A stretch of 64,000 nt of DNA from positions 24,386,501 to 24,450,500 of the forward strand of contig NW_026623050.1 in assembly GCF_023065955.2 (NCBI RefSeq), in the 5' to 3' direction. The first letter of the stretch is position 1; each line of letters opens with the position of its first letter. The stretch comes from Ursus arctos. Taxonomy: Eukaryota > Chordata > Mammalia > Carnivora > Ursidae. The notes under the pieces were generated by a model that saw only the letters and a program-made list of their open reading frames with translations, ran no database searches and was not told where the DNA came from. Shown piece after piece: positions 57,016 through 64,000 of the stretch. Made by a program: the position numbers and the translations under genes.

Positions 57016-58551
57016 TCTTGGCCCACAGAGAAGAAGGCAATTATCTTCCACATCCCTTACCCAATTAGTACTTGGGGAATACTAGCACCATCTTCTAACC
57101 AATAAACTTAGGAGTAGGTCTACTTTGTAGTCATTGGAAAAGATGTTGTACATAAGCAAACTGTCAATGACATAAGCTAATGGCTATGATATCTAGCTGT
57201 GTGGAAAAGCAGGTCACAAAGCAATATGTTCAGTGTAAGCCCACTTTTAAGCCAAATGTAAATTATGGGTCTTTTGGTTGATGGGCTTTGGGGTAGTTCT
57301 TACTTTTCTTCTGTGTATTTTCAGTATTATCTAAATTTCCCTGCAATGCACATTTAAATGTATTACTCTAAAAGAAGGTTCACAATCCAAATTTTGATCT
57401 GATTTTATCTTCAGTTTGCATTTAGATTCTATTCAAGGCCTTCCATCTAGCCTAGAAATTGCAAAAACTCTGTTCTAGGAGATAAGAGATGATGAGGTTC
57501 CTGACAGAGGCTGATATTTCATACCAGGCCTGGAGAAAAGAGAGGAAGCCCTAAGAATCATCACATAATGACCAATCAGTGACCTGTGTCAAAGAGCTGA
57601 TTATGTCAGTTATAACTCTGGGAAGGTCGGTCACCTAGACAAATAGGAAAGGTATGAGCACAGAAAAGACAATGAAAAATGAAAAGGAATGAAATTTCCA
57701 AAAATGAAAAGGAATCTTCTTGAAATCCAGGAAAATAATGCCACCAAAATCCTTTCAACAGTAATCAGCTGTATTTCACTGGTTTCCCAAAACAGACTTC
57801 CTAAACAAGATCAGGAATATAAAGCCAATTTTTTAAAATTTCTATTCTCTCTCTTTTTTCTCCTCTTTCTCACCTAGGAAAAACGTTAACTAAGATTTCA
57901 AAGCCTAGCTTAGCTGCAGCTTCTCTGGAGTTTGGCAGCTGTTAGGTTTTGGTGTTTGAGTGCCAGTTATTTGCTCTGCCAACAATGTGTTAGGATAATC
58001 ACCCACTGAAGGATTTCAACACATTACATTTCCCCAGAAGCCTTTGTCTAACAAGGTAATTTATGACCTGTTCAGGAATCTGGTCTTTACGAAACAATAA
58101 ATTCACACTTGCGATGGACTTCAAAGCTGCCATTATGAGCCTTGGTCGCAGAAGGCATCCTGCAGCTCAGAGCCAGATCAACAGATAAGTGTCTGTAACA
58201 CTCTCGGGCAGGCTGCAAAAGGGACAAAGCCGACAGCCATTGCAGCAGAAGTTGGCTATTCTTGCAAAATCTGACCCTAAAATTGGGTCCTCTTGACGAT
58301 GTTAAAACCATTTCACCAACTCTACAGAATGTAGGATCTATGGGATTTAGGAGGTTGGCAAAGAATCAGGTGTTCCCCATAGGACAAGCAGCTACTCCTG
58401 CCCTTGGAAAATCTTGCTGAAATGTTAACAGAAGCCCAGTCCTCCAACCCTGTAGCCAGCCTAAGCCCAAAAAGCCACTTTCTAGAAAGTTGGGGGCATA
58501 AGCTTCTCATTGCCTCCAACTGTTTCAACAGGTTCTGGAAGCCAAAGGCAT
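57016..58551. other. No gene or recognised repeat
   Basis: About 1.5 kb. Two copies of AAAAATGAAAAGGAAT lie at 57675-57690 and 57700-57715. The part at 58100-58320 is less decayed-looking and contains several CpGs. No gene signal. Confidence 0.4.
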
Positions 58552-58986
58552 TTTTTCTTTTTTTGAAGTATAGTTAACCTACAATGTTATATTAATTTCA
58601 GGTATATAATACAGTGATTCAACAACTCCATTACTCGGTGCTCATCAAGATGAGTGTACTCTTAATCCCCTTCACCTATTTCACCAATCCCTCCACCCAC
58701 CTCCCCTCTGGTAACCACCAGTTTATTCTCTGCATTTAAGAGTCTGGTTTGTTTTTGTTTGTTTCCCTCTCTCTCTCTCTATTTTTTTTTTTTTTTTTGG
58801 GTGTGTGTGTCTTTTTTTCTTGGTTCATTTATTTTGTTTCTTAAATTCCACATGAGTGAAATCAGATGATAGCTGTCTTTCTCTGACTGACTTATATCAC
58901 TTAGCATTATACCCTCTGGGTCCATCCATGTTGTTGCAAATGGCAAGATTTCATTCTTTTATTGGCTGACTAATATTCCACTGTGG

Positions 58987-59030
<44 letters not shown>

Positions 59031-59118
59031 CTTCTTTATCCATTCATCTATACATGGACACTTGGGTTGCTTCCATATCTTGGCTACTGTAAATAATGCT
59101 GCAATAAAAATAGGGGTA
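58552..59118 (-). mobile_element. Carnivore L1 3' portion, antisense
   Basis: 'agttaacctacaatgttata', 'gatgagtgtactcttaatcc', 'gtaaccaccagtttattctc', 'ttccacatgagtgaaatcag', 'tccatccatgttgttgcaaa' and 'ttgcttccatatcttggcta' represent the 3' untranslated region and the last part of ORF2 in reverse. Its left part is the same family as the L1 end at 5798. Flanks AAGCCAAAGG and AAGCCAAGG may be the duplication. A T run and an AC repeat lie inside. Confidence 0.88.
58989..59029. repeat. (AC)n microsatellite
   Basis: About 20 uninterrupted AC units inside the L1 at a place where related copies have 'gtgtatatac'. Likely polymorphic. Confidence 0.98.
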
Positions 59119-59165
59119 AAGCCAAGGATATCCTGCCCAGTCACAAACCTGCATAAATCATATGC

Positions 59166-59350
59166 CAGGTTTTTCAGAGTGTGGTCTCTATCCTGATTAC
59201 ACGAGAATCACCTCAGATGCTGGTTTAAAAAACACAGGTACCTGGACCCTACTGTGGACCTCTTGTAACAACTCCCAGCTGCTGGGCCCCATAACTGCCA
59301 TCTTTAACAGTTCAGGTGATTTTTACACACACTAAAATTTAAGAAACACT
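59166..59350 (+). mobile_element. MER5A hAT-Charlie element
   Basis: 'ttttcagagtgtggtctcta', 'gagaatcacctcagatgctg', 'aacagttcaggtgattttta' and the terminus TTTAAGAAACACTG: nearly full length, direct orientation. Confidence 0.78.
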
Positions 59351-59384
59351 GGGGAGGATGAAAGTAGATCAAACTAGGAGTTTA

Positions 59385-59520
59385 AGCCTAGGGGACTTGA
59401 GATGAACAAGATTCAGATTCAAATCTAGAAGCCACAATTTATTAGCTGTGTGATCTTGGACAAGTGTCTGCATCTTTCTGACCTTTGGTTTATTCATATG
59501 TGAAAAGGAAGAAATGTCTC
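59385..59520 (+). mobile_element. MIR SINE fragment
   Basis: 'attcagattcaaatctagaa', TTAGCTGTGTGATCTTGGAC, 'aagtgtctgcatctttctga' and 'ttggtttattcatatgtgaa'. Confidence 0.72.
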
Positions 59521-59768
59521 CTAGTTTTGCAGTAGGGAGCAGCTTCTGGCTTTGAAGATATGCCCTGCCTTCCCAGTCAGACTTCTTACAGTTTCTCTTT
59601 TTTTGTGTCTGGGCCTCTGCCTACAGCTTCCCTGTTGCAGTTTGCCCTGACATAGTAAGCTATCGGGTTTACCAGATGAGGACACTTAGGAAGGCACTTG
59701 GAAATTCACACCCAGAATTCCAGGCAGAGGTCCAAGCACAGATATAGACATGCTTCTTACTTCTAACT

Positions 59769-59932
59769 CAGTGGTTCCCAAACATGGCTACACGTTGTAA
59801 TCACCTGGGAGCTTTAAAAAGAATTTATGCCTCCAGAGATTCTGATGTAATTGGTACAGATTGTGGCTGGATATTCAGGAAGTTTAATCTCCCCAGGTGA
59901 TTCCAGTGTTCAGCTAAGTTTGGGAACCACTG
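59769..59932. mobile_element. MER5-type palindromic hAT element
   Basis: The inverted termini CAGTGGTTCCCAAAC and TTTGGGAACCACTG pair almost perfectly over about 14 bp. Inner segments 'atcacctgggagctttaaaa' and 'ccccaggtgattcc' are also complementary. A complete small non-autonomous element. Confidence 0.85.
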
Positions 59933-60062
59933 CTCTTAGTGAAAAAAGAAAAAATTTGGCCCTCATTTAAGCACAACTGTGCAGATATAGGAAGCTTTAT
60001 TCAACATCCACACCCTTGGAATTATACTTAAAAAGGCAGAGATCCAAATGTTAATTACCATT

Positions 60063-60903
60063 TGTACAGCTGACCATTGAACAAGGGGGAGGTTGGAGGC
60101 CATCAACACTCCCTTTCCTCCATGCAGTCAAAAATCCAAGTATAATTTTTGATGCCCCCAAAACTTTACTAATAACCTACTGTTGACTGGAAAGCTTACT
60201 GATAACATAAACAATTAGCATATATTTTGTACATTATATGTATTGTATACCGTATTCTTACAATAAAGAGCTAGAGAAGAATTCTTACAATAAAGCTAGA
60301 GAAGAAATGTTAAGATAACAAAGAGAAAATACATTTGCAGTACTAAACATGTATTTATTGAAAAAAAAATCTGCATATAAGTGGATCTCTGCAGTTCAAA
60401 GCCCTTTGTTCAAGGGTCAGCTGTATTAGTTTCCCGAGGCTGCTGTAACAAATTATCACAAATGTAGTGTCTCAAAAACAACAGAAATTTATTCTCACAC
60501 TTGGAAAGTCTGAAATCAGTATCACTGTGTGGGAATCAAGGTGATACCAAGGCCACACTCTCTCAAGAGCCTCAGGAGGAGAATCTGTTCCTTGCCCTTT
60601 CCAACTTCTGGTGGCTGCTAATATTTCTGGCTTCCTTGTGATCACACCCTTTCAATCTCTATCTCTGTGATCACATCACCTTCTCTTGTTCTATGTGCAA
60701 ATCTCCTCTGCCTCTTATAAGGAAATAATGGATTGCATTTAGAACCCACCTGGAAAATTCGGGATAATCTCCTGATCTCAAGAGACTTAATTCAATCATA
60801 CCTGCAATGTCCTTTTTACCATATGCGGTAATGGTCACAGGTTCCAGGGATTAGGTCCAGGTACCTTTGAGGGACTATTTAATCTACCAAGGTCAGCCCT
60901 CAA
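60063..60903 (-). mobile_element. MLT1-type MaLR LTR split by a Tigger-like element
   Basis: The main part (60424-60903: 'ttagtttcccgaggctgctg', 'aacagaaatttattctcaca', 'ggtggctgctaatatttctg', 'ctgatctcaagagacttaat', 'aggttccagggattaggtcc') is a reversed MaLR LTR. Its TGTA start lies at 60063-60066, on the far side of the transposon. Joining the flanks restores the expected TGTATTAG opening with one TA. The LTR therefore predates the DNA transposon. Confidence 0.8.
60067..60423. mobile_element. Tigger-type DNA transposon with intact inverted repeats and TA duplication
   Basis: Terminal repeats CAGCTGACCATTGAAC (60067-60082) and GTTCAAGGGTCAGCTG (60408-60423) pair at 15 of 16 positions. TA flanks both ends (60065-60066, 60424-60425), as expected for Tc1/mariner insertion. 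No transposase, so it is non-autonomous. Inside, a unit of about 26 bp beginning ATTCTTACAATAAAG is tandemly doubled (60254-60305). Confidence 0.88.
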
Positions 60904-60984
60904 GGATTTGCATTCCTCCCACATGCAAAATAAATTCACCCCCATCTTACTAGCCTCTAAAGTCTCACCCATTATGGTAGCAGC

Positions 60985-61185
60985 TCATATCCAAAATCAC
61001 ATCTGGGTGTGAGTCCCAGCTCTGTCATTTACTACTTGGTGAACTTGGCATCATATCTAGCTTGCCTGAGCCTCAGTTTCCTCCCATGTAGAATGGAGAT
61101 AATGATCGCACCAATTTCATTGAAGTTTATATAGTTTAAATGAGATAATATCTGTAAAATATTTATTTAGAACTGGGCTCACTGT
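60985..61185 (+). mobile_element. MIR SINE
   Basis: 'gggtgtgagtcccagctctg', 'cctgagcctcagtttcctcc', 'atgtagaatggagataatga' and 'aaatgagataatatctgtaa': nearly complete. Confidence 0.85.
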
Positions 61186-61207
61186 CAGCAGATCAAAAAT
61201 ACCGGCA

Positions 61208-61563
61208 ACAGTCTTAGTCTGTTCAGGCTACCACAACAAAGTACTGAAGACTCAGTGGCTTATAAATGACAGAATTTATTACTCACAGTTCTGGAGGCTG
61301 GAAGAGCAAGATCAGGGTGCCAACATGATTAGGTTCTGGTGGGAGCCCTCTTTCAGGCTGCAGATGGCTCACGTATCCTAACATGGCAGGAAGAGAGCTC
61401 TCTGGAGTTCCTTTTATAAAGGCACTATTCCCATTGAAGAGGGCTCTACCTTCAAGACCTAATCACTTCTCAAATACCTCCCCCTCCTAAAATCATCACT
61501 ATGGGGGTTCGTATTTCAACATATCAATTTTGAGGGGCCACAAACATTGAGTAATTGCGGTAA
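61208..61563 (-). mobile_element. MLT1/MST-type MaLR solo LTR
   Basis: 'cttagtctgttcaggctacc', 'cacagttctggaggctggaa', 'agagagctctctggagttcc', 'cttttataaaggcactattc', 'gacctaatcacttctcaaat' and 'ggggccacaaacattgagta' lie in the reversed order of a MaLR LTR. Confidence 0.87.
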
Positions 61564-61682
61564 CAATGATCAATAATGGCAAACCTTACGAACGTTATCC
61601 CAAGAACTGAGGCCCACAACAGGTTATGTGATGAGCTGTTGGGTTTATAACTAATACTGCTAATATCAGCTAAAGATTATGT

Positions 61683-61902
61683 AGCTCCTTCTGTCAGGCA
61701 CTAATCTAAGTGTTTTACAGACTTACTCATTTGGCTTTCGGAAATAACCCTCTAAGGCAGATACTATTATTATTCCTATGTTACAGATGGAAAACCTGTG
61801 AGAAGTTAATCCCAGGTCACACAGCTAATAAGTGGGGGAGCCAGGAATTAAACCCAAGCAGACTAGCTCCACTGTCCTTGCTTACAGCCACTACGTCATT
61901 TC
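61683..61902 (-). mobile_element. MIR SINE
   Basis: 'gtcaggcactaatctaagtg', 'ctatgttacagatggaaaac', CCAGGTCACACAGCTAATAA and 'aattaaacccaagcagacta'. Confidence 0.85.
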
Positions 61903-62893
61903 AGTTTTCACTATAAAAGGGGTAATTTGTGACATAGCAACCTGCCCGGTCTTAAAGGTAACTTCTGTGATTTCTGGCTAGTGGATTTCTAAAGCCCATC
62001 CCACCTTTAGCATCTTAAGTACAGCCAAGGAGAAATTTCTGACTTCCCAATATGTCCCTGGATAGGAGAAATTCAGACATCAGTGGTTCCAGCTGTCAAC
62101 CTCCTGCAGCCTTTGGGCAAAGGAACACCCTGACAAGTCCACGTGGTTGCCAGATTAGTGAGAGCTTGTGAACAGATATCAGGAGAGTTTGGAGTTCCCA
62201 CCCAGGCCATCTCTTTGAACAGGCTGCAGCTGCCTCTAAGGTTGCTCTTTGGCCAGGACGTGGTTGCAAAGTTCACACTTAAAAGTCCATTTAAGAGGAT
62301 TTAAAAGAAACAACAACAGAAGCAGGTGGAGTAGAAGTGACCTAGTCACCTTCTGCCCTTAGTACTGCATCAACAGCTGGGAGGAAAGGGGCAAGCCAGC
62401 AATGCCGGATCATAAAGCTCTGTAACTCCCAGCCGGCGGTGGCTTTGAACAGAGTGCCTACCAGGGATTCTGCTCTGTAGCAAAGTGATCCACAATGAGG
62501 GAGAGAACTGCAGCTGGGACTCAGAGCAGACATCGGTGGGAGCAGTTAATGTGAGGAGCTGGAAATCACCAGCAAAGGTGATTTGACCACTTCATTGCCA
62601 AACTGAAGAGGTCTCTTCAGAGCCCAGTTTAAGCCTGTTGCTTTTAGGGGTCTCAGATTTGATGAGGGGCAGTAAGTTTTGCAGAGAATTAAAGACTAGT
62701 TGCCTACAACATTGGTTTTCTTCTTCCATGAACAAAGCAGTTCAACTGCCCATCTTAGTTGCATGAAGTTTATATTCTGAGCTACCCTTCGTGGGAAAGT
62801 GAGATCATAAGAACAAACAGGAGTGGCAATGGAAGGAGACTTGTTGGGGTAGATGATTTAGTGATACCCCTGATTCAAAACCAGGAATATGTA
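61903..62893. other. No gene or recognised repeat
   Basis: About 1 kb, moderately GC-rich. Two minus-strand frames of 63-67 codons, no recognisable motif. Confidence 0.4.
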
Positions 62894-63104
62894 GGGGTGC
62901 CTGGGCGGCTCATTTGGTTAAGTGTCTGCCTTCAGCTCAGGTCATGATCCTGGGGTCCCAGGATCGAGCCCCTCATTGAGCCCCATGTTGCACTCCCTAC
63001 TCAGTGGGGAGTCTGCTTCTCCCTCTTCCTCAGCCCCTCTCTCCCTGCTCCTGTTCTCTCTTGCTTGCTCACTCTCTCTCTCAAATATCTTTTTTTTTTT
63101 TTTT
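62894..63104 (+). mobile_element. CAN-SINE with T-rich end
   Basis: Head GGGGTGCCTGGGCGGCTCAT, CT-rich half, then TCAAATATC followed by a run of about 16 T instead of the usual AAATAAATAAAATCTT plus A tail. Probably internal loss of the tail and expansion of the TCTT bases. First CAN-SINE after a 25-kb gap. Confidence 0.94.
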
Positions 63105-63256
63105 CAAACGACATATGCTTTAGTAAGCCTGCTCCTCCCCTCATGCCGAAGGAAAAAACATTGCATGTCATCCTATGTTTTTCCAAAAAGAGATTTTGGA
63201 TAATATTCTAAATGCTTTTTAAAAGCCACTGACTACTTTATATCTAGGATTATAAG

Positions 63257-63354
63257 TAGGATGACTAGTCGTCACAATTCACCTGGGACCGAGGTAAACT
63301 TTGAGTGCTAAACCAGGAAAAGTCCCAAGCCAACCAGGGAAGTAGGCCACCCTA
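63257..63354. mobile_element. 98-bp hAT-like MITE (MER53-like)
   Basis: Termini TAGGATGAC and GCCACCCTA form imperfect inverted repeats. 8-bp flanks ATTATAAG (63249-63256) and ATTATAAA (63355-63362) differ at one base, the duplication length of hAT elements. Inner 'cacctgggaccgaggtaaac' and 'aggaaaagtcccaagccaac' fit a short palindromic family like the copy at 21742. Confidence 0.65.
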
Positions 63355-63362
63355 ATTATAAA

Positions 63363-64000
63363 GAAAGTAAATGAGAGTGATATGTAAGAAATGAGATCAC
63401 ACACTGGTGTCATATTGCATATTGACTTTTCTGTTTACTACTCATGTTACTCAACTACTTAATATCACAAATAAAGTAAAATTTTATTGGCCATTTCTGA
63501 TCCTCTTCCAAAATTGCCATAATAAAGTTACCAGCCTTTGTTGTAGAGAATCTTTCACCAATCCCCGTCTACTCTTCAATATCAGGGTCGTGTCAGTTCA
63601 CAAAATGGCAACCACAGTATTATGTTACTAACAAGAGTGAGAAAATTAGGCCATTTATCCCATTTCAAACCAAGAAAGTCTTTTCACAGAAATCACAGTC
63701 TTAGATTTACTTTTACAACTTAGTCTTTTGAAAAGCACTATCCATTTTCCTCAAATTTACTCAACTGAATCTGTTCACAAAAAGCACTGTTTCGATATGT
63801 TGGCCTGCCACACCATCGCTCACACTGGTACACACACACACACCACCCCTGCAGACTTCTGAAACCTTTTTTGTAAATAATATGTTTAAACAGATTTAAC
63901 CTGTGATATATTAGAAAGAGCACAAGCTCAGGAATCAGACTAGTCTGACAGAGGGAATGTCTACTGCTTCCTAAAATTCCTCCTCTAAAAAATAGACTTA
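63363..64000. other. No gene or recognised repeat
   Basis: About 640 bp with a short CA run at about 63826-63842. No gene or repeat family recognised up to the window end. Confidence 0.4.

Noticed and set aside
57675..57715. Two AAAAATGAAAAGGAAT copies 25 bp apart
   Set aside because: Short, A-rich and within range of chance or slippage. No element lies between them.
59769..59932. 8-bp target duplication for the palindromic MER5-type element
   Set aside because: The flanking 8-mers TTCTAACT and CTCTTAGT match at only about five positions, too weak to claim.
1..64000. Search for tRNA, U6, 7SK, 5S, Y RNA or mitochondrial insertions
   Set aside because: No segment matched the conserved cores I know. 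The tRNA-like heads all belong to CAN-SINE or MIR elements.
1..64000. CRISPR arrays, operons, phage or other prokaryotic systems
   Set aside because: Repeat content is entirely mammalian, and no regularly spaced direct repeats with unique spacers exist. The repeated CAN-SINE heads are dispersed retroposons.

Overview
This window looks like non-coding DNA (intergenic or intronic) from a caniform carnivoran mammal. The main evidence is about two dozen copies of the carnivore tRNA-derived CAN-SINE (SINEC), recognised by the 5' head GGGGCGCCTGGGTGGCTCAG, a CT-rich 3' half and the tail AAATAAATAAAATCTT. They sit among carnivore-type L1 3' ends and the usual eutherian fossils: MIR, L2, MER5, MER20, MLT1 LTRs, hAT and Tigger DNA transposons. 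Several SINEs belong to a subtype with the antisense segment GACAGAGATAGAGACAGCCA. I associate that subtype with bears and pinnipeds, from memory, so an arctoid host is likely but not proven.

I found no convincing protein-coding gene, RNA gene, CpG island, CRISPR array or prokaryotic-style operon. The open frames present are short and lack homology I can recognise, and many fall inside repeats or begin at non-ATG codons. The longest (217 codons, 53235-53888) opens at TTG and is treated only as an unexplained open frame.

Layout. 0-1 kb: a solo ERVL-type LTR on the minus strand. 2-9 kb: a dense nest of retroposons, with four insertions reusing one 18-bp target at 5.1-6.25 kb and an L2 split by an L1 that itself carries SINEs (6.6-8.8 kb). 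9.8-10.2 kb: an MLT1 LTR. 11.8-22.2 kb: scattered SINEs and a cluster of four MIRs at 20.4-21.5 kb. 22.2-27.7 kb: a 78-bp retrocopy with 18-bp target duplications, then a decayed but nearly complete hAT transposon whose transposase can still be traced, then an antisense L1 with an ORF1 relic. 28-37.5 kb: further SINEs, a Tigger-type element and MER20. 37.5-62.9 kb: about 25 kb without one CAN-SINE, including a block of about 6 kb (39.6-45.7 kb) with almost no recognisable repeat. 60-61.6 kb: MaLR-type LTRs, one split four bases from its edge by a TA-targeting DNA transposon. 62.9-63.4 kb: one last SINE and a 98-bp hAT-like MITE.

No genes work together here. What can be read is the history of nested insertions and a strong contrast in SINE density. 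I saw no undescribed molecular system. The most useful leads are the reused insertion target, the SINE-free block, the hAT transposase fossil, the mini-retrocopy and a few candidate conserved non-coding segments. Repeat family names come from memory of consensus sequences, and edges of old elements are approximate to tens of bases.
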